The notes beneath the pieces were generated by a model. That model was not told the origin of the DNA and did not search any database. It saw only the letters and a list, made by a program, of their open reading frames with translations. Below are positions 25,112 to 32,871 of a stretch of DNA of 64,000 bases, in pieces. This DNA is from Loktanella salsilacus. Lineage in GTDB: Bacteria > Pseudomonadota > Alphaproteobacteria > Rhodobacterales > Rhodobacteraceae. The first letter of the stretch is position 1; each line of letters opens with the position of its first letter. The stretch is from the NCBI RefSeq assembly GCF_900114485.1, contig NZ_FOTF01000006.1, forward strand, positions 148,286 to 212,285, written 5' to 3'. The translations under genes and the position numbers were made by a program.

Positions 25112-25227
25112 GATGCCGTCGCCCCCGCATCGCTGTTATTGCAATACAAACCGGCGGGCCGCGCAGAAGCAGCTACCAGTGTCACCAAACAACAGCGCAT
25201 AGCGGGCAGCAAATGTGCCTGAGTCAA
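25108..25227 (-). CDS. Possible 39-residue secreted peptide with TTG start
   Basis: A candidate small gene: a TTG codon at 25227 is preceded at 6-7 nt by a strong AGAGGAGA ribosome-binding site, and the frame gives a hydrophobic, Cys-containing stretch (MRCCLVTLVAASARPAGLYC inside it). The TGA stop overlaps the ATG of the DUF2927 lipoprotein by 4 nt, an arrangement typical of translational coupling. It could be a leader that regulates the lipoprotein gene, or chance. No family is recognised. Confidence 0.35.
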   Translation of the reverse strand: MTQAHLLPAMRCCLVTLVAASARPAGLYCNNSDAGATAS

Positions 25228-25458
25228 AATCGCTCTCCTCTTTACGTACAAATCCTGTGTGCAGCAGGACTGCGTTATCTTCGCGCCTAGATTGCGGCAT
25301 TGCCGTGGAATTACGCTTAAGGGCGGCTTTCGTAAGGCCGGACCGCAGTCGCGAATCGAGTCCACGGCACCGATTCTTGCCTCATTGATAGCAGAGCTTG
25401 CGGCAAAGGCGCGGTGATTTGTGCGCCCCGCGGGCAGGGCGCACCGTATCTATCGGTC
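25112..25458. other. Intergenic stretch between the MoxR and DUF2927 genes
   Basis: About 350 nt without a confident gene. It contains the candidate TTG-initiated peptide at 25108-25227 and presumably a promoter for the DUF2927 operon. I see no terminator, repeat or tRNA in it. Confidence 0.5.
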
Positions 25459-26304
25459 TTAGCGGGCGCTGCGGGCCATAAACGCAAGGCGTTCAAACAA
25501 ATGAACATCCTGTTCATTTTTCAGCAGCGCGCCATGCAAACGGGGCAGGGCGTTTTTCGAATCGCGCCGCAGATCCTCTGGCGAAAGGTCCTCTGCCAGC
25601 AGCAGTTTGAGCCAGTCCAGCACCTCTGACGTGGACGGCTTTTTCTTCAACCCTGCCGTGTCGCGCAACTCGTAAAACTGCGTCAAAGCGGTCGTCAGCA
25701 GGGCATCTTTGATCCCCGGATGATGCACGGCGACAATTTTGCGCATCGTGTCGATGTCAGGAAAACGGATGTAGTGGAAAAAGCAGCGCCGCAAAAAGGC
25801 GTCTGGCAGTTCCTTTTCGTTGTTGGACGTGATGATCACGATGGGCCGCACGGCGGCGCGCACCGTCTCGCCTGTTTCGTAGACGTGGAATTCCATCCGG
25901 TCGAGCTCTTGCAGCAGATCGTTCGGAAATTCGATATCGGCCTTGTCGATCTCGTCGATCAGCAGCACGGACCGCTGTTTGGCCGTAAAGGCCTGCCACA
26001 GTTTGCCGCGTTTGATATAGTTGGCGACGTCATTGACGCGTTCGTCGCCAAGCTGGCTATCGCGCAGCCGGCTGACGGCGTCGTATTCATACAGGCCCTG
26101 CTGCGCGCGGGTCGTGGATTTGATGTGCCATTCGATCATCGGCATATTCAGTGCTGCGCTGACTTGTCGCGCCAGCTCTGTCTTGCCGGTGCCGGGCTCG
26201 CCCTTAACCAGCAAAGGGCGCTGCAAGGTGATCGCCGCATTCACGGCCATCGTCAGATCATCGGTCGCGACATAGGCGTCGGTGCCAGTAAAGGCTTGGG
26301 TCAT
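25459..26304 (-). CDS. MoxR-family AAA+ ATPase
   Basis: A 281-residue AAA+ ATPase of the MoxR (CoxD-like) class. Walker A is GEPGTGKT (residues 35-42), Walker B VLLIDEIDKAD (about 107-117), sensor 1 IVIITSNNEKELPDAF and the arginine-finger region RRCFFHYI. MoxR proteins act with VWA-domain partners as chaperones for metal-centre or envelope complexes; a CoxE-like VWA gene lies downstream on the same strand. The ATG at 26304 was chosen for its AGGAG ribosome-binding site 6 nt upstream; a longer frame lacks support. Confidence 0.88.
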   Translation of the reverse strand: MTQAFTGTDAYVATDDLTMAVNAAITLQRPLLVKGEPGTGKTELARQVSAALNMPMIEWHIKSTTRAQQGLYEYDAVSRLRDSQLGDERVNDVANYIKRGKLWQAFTAKQRSVLLIDEIDKADIEFPNDLLQELDRMEFHVYETGETVRAAVRPIVIITSNNEKELPDAFLRRCFFHYIRFPDIDTMRKIVAVHHPGIKDALLTTALTQFYELRDTAGLKKKPSTSEVLDWLKLLLAEDLSPEDLRRDSKNALPRLHGALLKNEQDVHLFERLAFMARSAR

Positions 26305-26529
26305 TCGCATCTCCTGTCTTTGGCGCAGGGTGTGGTGTTGCCCTGCGGGGGGCAAGTGTTATTCCTAGTTTACCAAGGGTTAATTTTAGATCGAATTGGT
26401 ATGTATCACTGCTGTTTAGGGGGGTGACAGACTCGCCCGATGGGGGTAAACGGACGCCAATCTAGGGGAGTTTGCCAGATGTCCGGAGTTACCGCCGTTA
26501 AAGTATCTGGCGCAAGTGGGGACACCAAT

Positions 26530-26952
26530 ATGAAAGCAGAGACCTTCCTGCCGGACAATTATACGCCGGCCGAAGACGAGCCATTCATGAACGAGCGTCA
26601 GGTCGAATATTTCCGACGCAAACTGCTCAACTGGAAATCCGACCTGATGGAAGACACCCGCGACACCGTCGCCGGTATGAAGGATCAGACCCGTAACATT
26701 CCTGACGTGGCCGACCGCGCCTCTGAAGAAACGGATCGGTCGCTTGAACTGCGCACCCGCGATCGTCAGCGCAAGCTGGTGTCCAAGATCGACGCCGCCC
26801 TGCGCCGCATCGACGAAGGCGAATTTGGCTACTGCTCTATGACCGGCGAGCCGATCAGCCTGAAGCGTCTGGACGCACGTCCCATCGCCACGATGTCGCT
26901 AGAAGCGCAGGAACGCCATGAGCGCCGCGAAAAAGTGCACCGCGACGACTGA
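26530..26952 (+). CDS. dksA: RNA polymerase-binding transcription factor DksA
   Basis: A 140-residue DksA, which binds the RNA polymerase secondary channel and works with ppGpp in the stringent response. The coiled coil runs from about residue 24 to 100, with the tip motif D-x-x-D-x-A at Asp59-Asp62-Ala64. In the C-terminal globular domain only Cys102 (FGYCSMTGEPI) remains of the four zinc cysteines; the second pair is replaced by DARPIATM. Loss of the zinc site is known in rhodobacteral DksA. The start MKAETFLPD matches relatives; an in-frame ATG 51 nt upstream is an alternative. Confidence 0.88.
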   Translation: MKAETFLPDNYTPAEDEPFMNERQVEYFRRKLLNWKSDLMEDTRDTVAGMKDQTRNIPDVADRASEETDRSLELRTRDRQRKLVSKIDAALRRIDEGEFGYCSMTGEPISLKRLDARPIATMSLEAQERHERREKVHRDD

Positions 26953-26956
26953 TCAG

Positions 26957-28057
26957 ATGATTGCCCATTCCCATGTCGCCGTCATTGGCGGCGGCATAGG
27001 CGGATTGTCCACGGCGCTGGCCCTTGCGATGCAGGGGGCCAGCGTTGTTGTTTACGAACAGGCCCCCGCAATTGCAGAGGTCGGCGCAGGTCTGCAAATC
27101 ACCCCCAACGGCGCGCGTGTTCTGAACTGGCTTGGCTTGACCGAGGCGCTGGAGGCTGCCGGTTTGCCCGCCCAGGCCGTGGTGCCGATGGACGGGCTAA
27201 CAGGGCGCGCAGTCACGCGCTTTGATCTGTCCGCGCAGGACCCGGCGTACCACTTTGTCGCGCGGTCCGATCTTATCGATATGCTCGCGACGGCCTGCCA
27301 CCGGCGCGGTGTCCAGATCGTGCTGAACCACTGCGCCGAAGACCTGCCAGAGGCTGATTTGGTCATCGGGGCTGACGGCATCCGGTCTGTGACGCGGGGC
27401 ATGCTTAACGGCTCTGCTGCGCCCAAATTTACCGGCCAAGTCGCTTGGCGTGCTGTGATCAAGGCAGAGGCCGCGCCTGAGGCCCGCATCTGGATGCTGC
27501 CGCGCCGCCACGTCGTGACCTATCCGCTGCCCGGCGGGCGGCTGAATATCGTGGCCGTGCAAGAACGCAGCGACTGGGCCGACGAAGGCTGGCACCACCC
27601 GGACGAGCCCGCGCATCTGCGCGAGGCTTTTTCTGACGGCTGCGGTGCGTTGCAATACATCCTGATGCAGGTTGAAAATCCGAACCTTTGGGGCTTGTTC
27701 CAGCATCCCGTCGCGCCGGTGTGGGTGACGGACCGCGTCGCCCTCGTCGGTGACGCTGCCCATCCAACGCTGCCCTTTTTGGCGCAGGGGGCAAATCTGG
27801 CATTAGAAGACGCTGCGGTTCTGGCGCGCCAGCTTGCGCTGCATGGGTTAGCTGCTGGCCTGCCGCGGTACCAAGCGTTGCGCCAACCCCGCGTGCGCCG
27901 TGCGATTACAGCCGCCAGTGCCAATGCCGGAAACTACCACCTGCGCGGCGCGCGCCGCCGGGTCGCGCATCTGGGACTAAAGGGGTTGGGGCTCGTCGCG
28001 CCGGGGGCCTTCATTGGCCGGATGGACTGGCTTTACGGTTATGACGCAACGGCTTAG
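26957..28057 (+). CDS. FAD-dependent aromatic monooxygenase, salicylate hydroxylase-like
   Basis: A 366-residue class A flavoprotein monooxygenase. The dinucleotide-binding GGGIGG (residues 11-16), an acidic residue ending the second strand (VVVYEQ), the DG motif region (LVIGADGIRSVTR) and the GDAAHPTLPFLAQGANLALEDA motif are all complete. Related enzymes hydroxylate salicylate, 3-hydroxybenzoate or other aromatic acids with NAD(P)H; the substrate cannot be set here. It begins 4 nt after the dksA stop, so the two may be co-transcribed, though no functional link is evident. Its 3' end overlaps the convergent gene by 4 nt. Confidence 0.82.
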   Translation: MIAHSHVAVIGGGIGGLSTALALAMQGASVVVYEQAPAIAEVGAGLQITPNGARVLNWLGLTEALEAAGLPAQAVVPMDGLTGRAVTRFDLSAQDPAYHFVARSDLIDMLATACHRRGVQIVLNHCAEDLPEADLVIGADGIRSVTRGMLNGSAAPKFTGQVAWRAVIKAEAAPEARIWMLPRRHVVTYPLPGGRLNIVAVQERSDWADEGWHHPDEPAHLREAFSDGCGALQYILMQVENPNLWGLFQHPVAPVWVTDRVALVGDAAHPTLPFLAQGANLALEDAAVLARQLALHGLAAGLPRYQALRQPRVRRAITAASANAGNYHLRGARRRVAHLGLKGLGLVAPGAFIGRMDWLYGYDATA

Positions 28058-28365
28058 GGCCAGTTGCGGCCCGTCTCTGCTGTGGCGCGTTCCAGCACAG
28101 TCATGGTGACATAGTCCACGCGGTAGACGTCCCGTTCTATCCTGAAATACACCCAGCCATCCTGCGCAGGTGGCAGGCCGTACCAGCGGGCATCCATGAC
28201 CATGGAATATTGGCCCTTTTGAATGACCTCTCCAATCGTGACCGGAGGCGGCGATTTTTTAACCGGGACTGACACGCAGGCCCCGGCTGCTGCCATACGG
28301 CATTGCGCCTGTGCAGGTGCCGCTGCGACCGTAAGATATATGAAAAACAATAACTTACGGTGCAA
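28054..28365 (-). CDS. Small exported RcnB-like protein
   Basis: A 103-residue protein with a clear signal peptide (about residues 1-20, ending AQA) and a mature part whose C-terminal half (MDARWYGLPPAQDGWVYFRIERDVYRVDYVTMTVLERA) follows the pattern of RcnB-type periplasmic proteins (YGLPPPP-x-G-x-x-W-x-x-V). RcnB affects Ni/Co efflux in E. coli; most homologues have no known role. Two cysteines (CRMAAAGAC) near the mature N-terminus could form a disulfide. It is convergent with and overlaps the monooxygenase gene by 4 nt. Confidence 0.6.
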   Translation of the reverse strand: MHRKLLFFIYLTVAAAPAQAQCRMAAAGACVSVPVKKSPPPVTIGEVIQKGQYSMVMDARWYGLPPAQDGWVYFRIERDVYRVDYVTMTVLERATAETGRNWP

Positions 28366-28373
28366 AGCTTATC

Positions 28374-29153
28374 CTATGCCGCTAGGTCGACCCAAACAGG
28401 GACATGATCACTCGGTTTTTCCCGCCCGCGCAGGTCTTTTTCGATATAGCAATCGCGCATCAGGTCGGCGCATTGCGGTGTCATCAGTATGTGATCAATG
28501 CGGATGCCGTCGTTTTTGTTCCACGCACCCGCCTGATAATCCCAAAAAGAATAATGCCCCGGCCCACTGGTGCGGGCGCGGAATCCTTCGGTGAACCCAA
28601 GGTTTACGATCCGGCGAAACGCGGCGCGGCTGTCAGGGCGAAACAGGGCATCCTCGCGCCACGCATCGGGGCGGGCGGCGTCTTCGGCCTGCGGAATAAT
28701 ATTATAGTCGCCCGCCATCAAAGCGGGCATTTCCTGCGTCAGCAGGTCCTTGGCGCGGGCGTGAAGCCGGTCCATCCAGGCAAGTTTGTAGTCAAACTTT
28801 GGCCCGGGTGCAGGATTGCCGTTCGGCAGATACAACCCGCACAGCCGCACCGCGACGTCGCCGACGACCGTCGCCTCGATCCAGCGGGCTTGCTCGTCTT
28901 CGTCGTCACCGGGCAGCCCGCGAGTGACGTCTTCCAGCGGAAGCTTGGACAAAATGGCGACGCCGTTGAACCCCTTTTGTCCGTGGGTCTCAACATTATA
29001 GCCAAGGTCTTCGATGATTTGTCGGGGAAAGCCGTCGTCGACGGATTTGATTTCCTGCAGCAGCGCCACATCAGGGGCGCTGTCTTGCAGCCATGTCGTC
29101 AGCTCTTCGATACGTGCTTTGACGCCATTAATGTTGAAAGTCGCAATTTTCAT
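28374..29153 (-). CDS. xth: Exodeoxyribonuclease III (AP endonuclease)
   Basis: A 259-residue ExoIII-family enzyme that cuts DNA 5' of abasic sites and degrades duplex 3' ends in base-excision repair. Family motifs are NINGVKAR (about residue 7), LLQEIKSVD (metal-binding Glu), LYLPNGNP, LMAGDYNIIPQ, and the C-terminal IDHILMT ... SDHVPVWVDL catalytic His/Asp segment. The start at MKIATFNINGV is the conserved family start. The gene is separated from the RcnB-like gene by 8 nt. Confidence 0.93.
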   Translation of the reverse strand: MKIATFNINGVKARIEELTTWLQDSAPDVALLQEIKSVDDGFPRQIIEDLGYNVETHGQKGFNGVAILSKLPLEDVTRGLPGDDEDEQARWIEATVVGDVAVRLCGLYLPNGNPAPGPKFDYKLAWMDRLHARAKDLLTQEMPALMAGDYNIIPQAEDAARPDAWREDALFRPDSRAAFRRIVNLGFTEGFRARTSGPGHYSFWDYQAGAWNKNDGIRIDHILMTPQCADLMRDCYIEKDLRGREKPSDHVPVWVDLAA

Positions 29154-29205
29154 AAGCCGCCCCAATTTTTCGCCACGCTAACGGTGGCGACGGCGCGGCA
29201 CAAGA

Positions 29206-29319
29206 TCAGCGGTCGTCGCGCACGCGAACCGGGATGCGCACCGGCTGCTCTGCAACCTGGCCTGCTGCGGCAGCAGCTGCGATTCCGGCAAGAATGGTGA
29301 TGGCGATGATGGCAGTCAT
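29206..29319 (-). CDS. Possible 37-residue membrane or secreted peptide
   Basis: A short open frame with ATG at 29319 and a GGAG ribosome-binding site 7 nt upstream (ACGGAGACCGCC). It encodes a hydrophobic N-terminal segment (MTAIIAITILAGIAAAAAAG) followed by a short polar tail rich in Arg and Val. It looks like a signal peptide with a tiny mature part or a single-helix membrane peptide. It occupies the gap between xth and the Fe-S carrier. No family recognised; coding status is uncertain. Confidence 0.45.
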   Translation of the reverse strand: MTAIIAITILAGIAAAAAAGQVAEQPVRIPVRVRDDR

Positions 29320-29394
29320 GGCGGTCTCCGTCTGGTCAGTTATTACTGTAACAACATTATGGCGTGAAAGATAGTTCCACGATGTCGCATCACA

Positions 29395-29721
29395 TCACAT
29401 TGAAAATGACGTCCCGCACCCGCAGGACGACGTCGCATTCGGGTTCTGGATCACGAAACGTGCGCCAATTAATTCTTCGGTAAAGTCGATCACGGCCGAG
29501 GCAAGGAAGGGCAGCGATACAGAATCGATCACCACAGTTTCGCCGCTGGCTTCTAGCTTTAGGTCGTCGTCTGTCGCGTCATCCAGCGCGATTTCGTATT
29601 GAAATCCGGAACATCCGCCACCTTCGACGGCAACGCGCAGGGCCTTGCCCTGCGAAGACGCGCCAATTTCGGCGAGCCGTTCAAAGGCACGGGGGGTCAC
29701 GGTTGGGGGCAGGGTCAGCAT
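29395..29721 (-). CDS. erpA: A-type iron-sulfur carrier (HesB/IscA/ErpA)
   Basis: A 108-residue A-type carrier that binds and delivers [Fe-S] clusters to apo-enzymes. The three conserved cysteines are present: one in GGGCSGFQY (about residue 46) and two in SSCGCGTSF near the C-terminus. The start MLTLPPTVTPRAFERL gives the family length; an ATG 27 nt upstream is possible. The symbol is the closest fit, since IscA and ErpA cannot be firmly separated by eye. It is divergently transcribed from dgt with about 70 nt between starts. Confidence 0.85.
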   Translation of the reverse strand: MLTLPPTVTPRAFERLAEIGASSQGKALRVAVEGGGCSGFQYEIALDDATDDDLKLEASGETVVIDSVSLPFLASAVIDFTEELIGARFVIQNPNATSSCGCGTSFSM

Positions 29722-29791
29722 GTTGCACCTATCGGTCAGCGGTTCCATTCAATATAGGAAGGACAGGCACAGGTCACAAGCAGGCAACATC

Positions 29792-30964
29792 ATGGCAGCC
29801 CCATATGCGACAGATCCCGCCACCGCACGCGGACGGCTTTACCCGGAAGAGGAAAGTCATTTTCGCTCGCCCTTTCAACGGGATCGGGACCGGATCATCC
29901 ACGCAAGCGCGTTCCGCAGGCTGAAGCATAAGACCCAAGTGTTTATCGAACATGAAGGCGATTATTTCCGCACGCGCCTGACCCACTCGATCGAGGTCGC
30001 GCAGGTCGCCCGCACCGTCGCCGCCGCGTTGGACCTGAACGCAGAGCTGACAGAGGCTGTCGCGCTGGCCCACGACCTTGGCCACACCCCCTTTGGCCAC
30101 ACCGGAGAGGAGGCGCTTGACCGCCTCATGCAGCCTTACGGCGGTTTTGACCACAATGCGCAGGCGCTACGGATTGTGACTGATCTGGAACGGCACTACG
30201 CCGAATGGGACGGTCTGAACCTGACGTGGGAGACGCTGGAAGGCATCGCCAAGCACAATGGCCCGGTGCCAAAACCCTATCCATGGGCGCTGACCGCCTA
30301 CAACCAGCGCCATGATCTAGAGCTGGACACCCATGCCAGCGCAGAGGCGCAGGTCGCGGCCCTTTCAGATGATATTGCGTATAATAACCATGACTTACAC
30401 GACGGTCTTCGTGCAGAACTGTTTAGCACCGACGAGCTGGCTGAGATGCCAATCCTCAAGGACTGTTTTGCCCGCGTCGACGCGCTTTATCCCGGCTTGA
30501 ACTATTACCGCCGCCGCCACGAGGCGCTGCGCCGGTTCTTTGGTGTGCTGGTCGAGGATGTGATTGACGTCAGCCGCAAAAATTTGGCGGATTTCAACCC
30601 TGCGACGGTGGCTGATATTCGCAACGCCGGGCGGATGATGATCCAGTTCTCTCCTGCGCTGTGGAAAGATTTAAAAGTGATCCGTAAGTTCTTGTTTGAA
30701 CGCATGTATCGCGCCCCGGCCGTCGTCGAAATGCGCCATGCGGTCACGCATATGATTGACGAGCTATTCCCATTCTATTTGCACAATCCGGGCGAGCTGC
30801 CAAAGCAGTGGCGCAAAGAAGTGGCCGAGGCGCAGAGCGATGAAGCCTTGGCAAGAATTGTAGCGGACTACATCGCTGGCATGACAGACCGTTTCGCAAT
30901 CCAAGAACACACCCGCCTGATCGGCGGTACAGACGTTCCACCAGGAGTCACCGATGGCCATTGA
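29792..30964 (+). CDS. dgt: dGTPase-like deoxyribonucleotide triphosphohydrolase
   Basis: A 390-residue HD-domain protein of the dGTPase type-2 family, which removes triphosphate from dNTPs and so affects nucleotide pools. The HD site is seen as RLTHSIEVAQVART (about 55-68) with HDLGHTPFGH (about 92-101); SDDIAYNNHDLHD near residue 190 supplies the last metal ligand. The first Met in agreement with the family is MAAPYATDPA at 29792; the longer frame overlaps the divergent erpA gene. Its last 11 nt overlap the next gene, so they form an operon. Confidence 0.9.
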   Translation: MAAPYATDPATARGRLYPEEESHFRSPFQRDRDRIIHASAFRRLKHKTQVFIEHEGDYFRTRLTHSIEVAQVARTVAAALDLNAELTEAVALAHDLGHTPFGHTGEEALDRLMQPYGGFDHNAQALRIVTDLERHYAEWDGLNLTWETLEGIAKHNGPVPKPYPWALTAYNQRHDLELDTHASAEAQVAALSDDIAYNNHDLHDGLRAELFSTDELAEMPILKDCFARVDALYPGLNYYRRRHEALRRFFGVLVEDVIDVSRKNLADFNPATVADIRNAGRMMIQFSPALWKDLKVIRKFLFERMYRAPAVVEMRHAVTHMIDELFPFYLHNPGELPKQWRKEVAEAQSDEALARIVADYIAGMTDRFAIQEHTRLIGGTDVPPGVTDGH

Positions 30965-32801
30965 GACCGTTCCCGGCGCGCTAAGCCCCGTTATTGCAAT
31001 CGCGCTTGTCGGCGGACTTGGTGTGGGATCGCAATGGCTTGCGTGGCGTTTGCGCATGCCCGCTATCGTTTTGATGCTTGTCGCCGGGATTGTGATTGGG
31101 CCCGTCCTGGGCATCTTTGATCCGGCACGCGACATTGGCCCGCTGATGGGGCCCATCATCGCGATTGCTGTGGCAATTATCCTGTTCGAGGGTGGCTTGA
31201 CGCTGAACTTTCACCAGCTGCTGGATGCGGCGGTCGGCGTGCGGCGGCTCGTCTTTATCGGCGCACCGCTCGGGTGGGTTTTGTCAATGTTAACATTGCA
31301 CTATGGCGCGGGGCTCACGTGGTCTTCGTCGTGGGTCTTTGGCGGCATTCTCATCGTCACAGGCCCCACCGTGATCGCGCCCTTGCTGCGCACGGCGCGT
31401 CTGTCGCGCCGCCCATCCCAGTTGTTGCAATGGGAGGCGATCGTTAACGATCCCATCGGCGCCATGGCTGCCGTTTTGGCCTTCGAAGTTGTCTTGGTCA
31501 TTAACACAGCTGAAACCATTGGCGGCGCAATCTGGGAATTAGGGGTCGGAATCGGCTTTGCCCTCGCGCTTGGTCTGGCGGCGGGCTACGGCCTTGCGGC
31601 TGCGTTCCGGCGCGGCTGGGTGCCGGAATATATGAAGGTGTCGATCCTGTTTGCTTTGCTGCTGGGGATCTTTGGAATTTCGGACGCGGTGCTGCACGAA
31701 AGCGGGCTGCTGGCTGTAACGGTGATGGGTATCGTGATCGCGAATGCAAACTTGCCATCCTACGAAGAGTTGCGCCGTTTCAAGGAACACGCGACGATCC
31801 TGCTGGTGTCGGGCGTGTTTATCCTGCTGGCGGCGAACCTTGATTTTGGGGCGCTGGGACTGCTGACATGGCGCTCTGTTATCTTTGTCGGTTTGATTAT
31901 TTTCGTCGCGCGCCCCGTGACTGTCTTCGCCTCGCTTTGGGGTTCGGGCATTCCGTGGCGCGAACAGGTGTTGATCGCCTTTACCGGCCCGCGCGGCGTT
32001 GTTCTGGTTGCGGTGGCGGGGCTGTTCGCCGAACGTCTGCTGGCGCTGGGGTTCGAGGATGCAGCCCTGATTAGCCCGCTGGCCTTTGTGCTGGTCGCGG
32101 CGACGGTGGTGCTGCATGGCTTTACGCTGAAACCTTTCGCGCAATTCCTCGGCCTCACAGGCGCAGGCAATCCGGGCGTTGTGATCATCGGCGGATCGAC
32201 GTGGACGACTGCACTGGCAGAGGCCTTGATCAAGGCAGAGGTGCCAGTGCTGATGACCGATCCCAACTTTGGCCACCTGCGCGCGGCGCGGGCGGCGGGG
32301 ATTGCGACATTCTCTGGCGATATTTTGTCCGAGGGGGCAGAGCAGCGGTTAGAACTGGTCAGCTACGCCACGTTGCTCGCGGCGACGGACAACGACGCCT
32401 ATAATACGCTGGTTGCCACCGACCTTGCGCCGGAATTTGGCCGCGAAAGCGTGTTTCAGGTCGCCCGCACCAAGACCGACTCGGCGCGGCATGCGCTGCC
32501 TGCGACGCTGGGCGGGCGCACCTTTGCCCATGGCGCGACCTTTGACGAAATGAACCGCCTTGTGAACCAAGGCTGGACGTTCCGCATTACCCGCCTGACC
32601 GAAGAGTTCACGCTGCAACACTGGATCGACAAGCGGCCTGCGTCCCATCTGGTCGCGCGTATTTTGCCGAACGGAGAGTTCAAGATGCTGTCCGATCCGG
32701 CCGATATGCGCGGCGTGCCGGACACCCGGATCATCGCCTTGCGCCCGCCAGAGGGGGCCGAGGACGGCACCCCCGCAGTCCAGCCGCCAGCAAGTGCGTA
32801 A
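30954..32801 (+). CDS. Cation/proton antiporter with C-terminal nucleotide-binding domain (CPA1/NhaP type)
   Basis: A 615-residue membrane transporter. The first about 400 residues hold 12-13 hydrophobic helices with antiporter motifs (AIILFEGGLTLNF; VTGPTVIAPLLRTARL; WEAIVNDPIGAMAAVL with the ND pair; TGPRGVVLVAVAGLF). Residues from about 402 (GVVIIGGSTWTTALAEALIKAEVPVLMTDPNF) form a Rossmann TrkA-N-like domain, and the end may be a TrkA-C-like domain. It probably exchanges Na+ or K+ for H+ under nucleotide control. It overlaps dgt by 11 nt. Confidence 0.85.
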   Translation: MAIETVPGALSPVIAIALVGGLGVGSQWLAWRLRMPAIVLMLVAGIVIGPVLGIFDPARDIGPLMGPIIAIAVAIILFEGGLTLNFHQLLDAAVGVRRLVFIGAPLGWVLSMLTLHYGAGLTWSSSWVFGGILIVTGPTVIAPLLRTARLSRRPSQLLQWEAIVNDPIGAMAAVLAFEVVLVINTAETIGGAIWELGVGIGFALALGLAAGYGLAAAFRRGWVPEYMKVSILFALLLGIFGISDAVLHESGLLAVTVMGIVIANANLPSYEELRRFKEHATILLVSGVFILLAANLDFGALGLLTWRSVIFVGLIIFVARPVTVFASLWGSGIPWREQVLIAFTGPRGVVLVAVAGLFAERLLALGFEDAALISPLAFVLVAATVVLHGFTLKPFAQFLGLTGAGNPGVVIIGGSTWTTALAEALIKAEVPVLMTDPNFGHLRAARAAGIATFSGDILSEGAEQRLELVSYATLLAATDNDAYNTLVATDLAPEFGRESVFQVARTKTDSARHALPATLGGRTFAHGATFDEMNRLVNQGWTFRITRLTEEFTLQHWIDKRPASHLVARILPNGEFKMLSDPADMRGVPDTRIIALRPPEGAEDGTPAVQPPASA

Positions 32802-32825
32802 CGCCAGCCTGCGTTGACCTTTGCC

Positions 32826-32847
32826 GTGGCGGTGGTATGACCGCCAC
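32826..32847. other. Hairpin between the antiporter and argS genes
   Basis: GTGGCGGT - GGTATG - ACCGCCAC, a perfect 8-bp stem in the 70-nt gap before argS. No T-run follows, so it is not a classic terminator; it may stabilise the upstream mRNA or influence argS. Confidence 0.45.
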
Positions 32848-32871
32848 GATCACTGAACGAAAGCTAATGCC

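Noticed and set aside
29645..29791. N-terminal extension of dgt by 49 codons
   Set aside because: The extension overlaps the divergent erpA coding region and has no similarity to dGTPases; the ATG at 29792 begins the family alignment.
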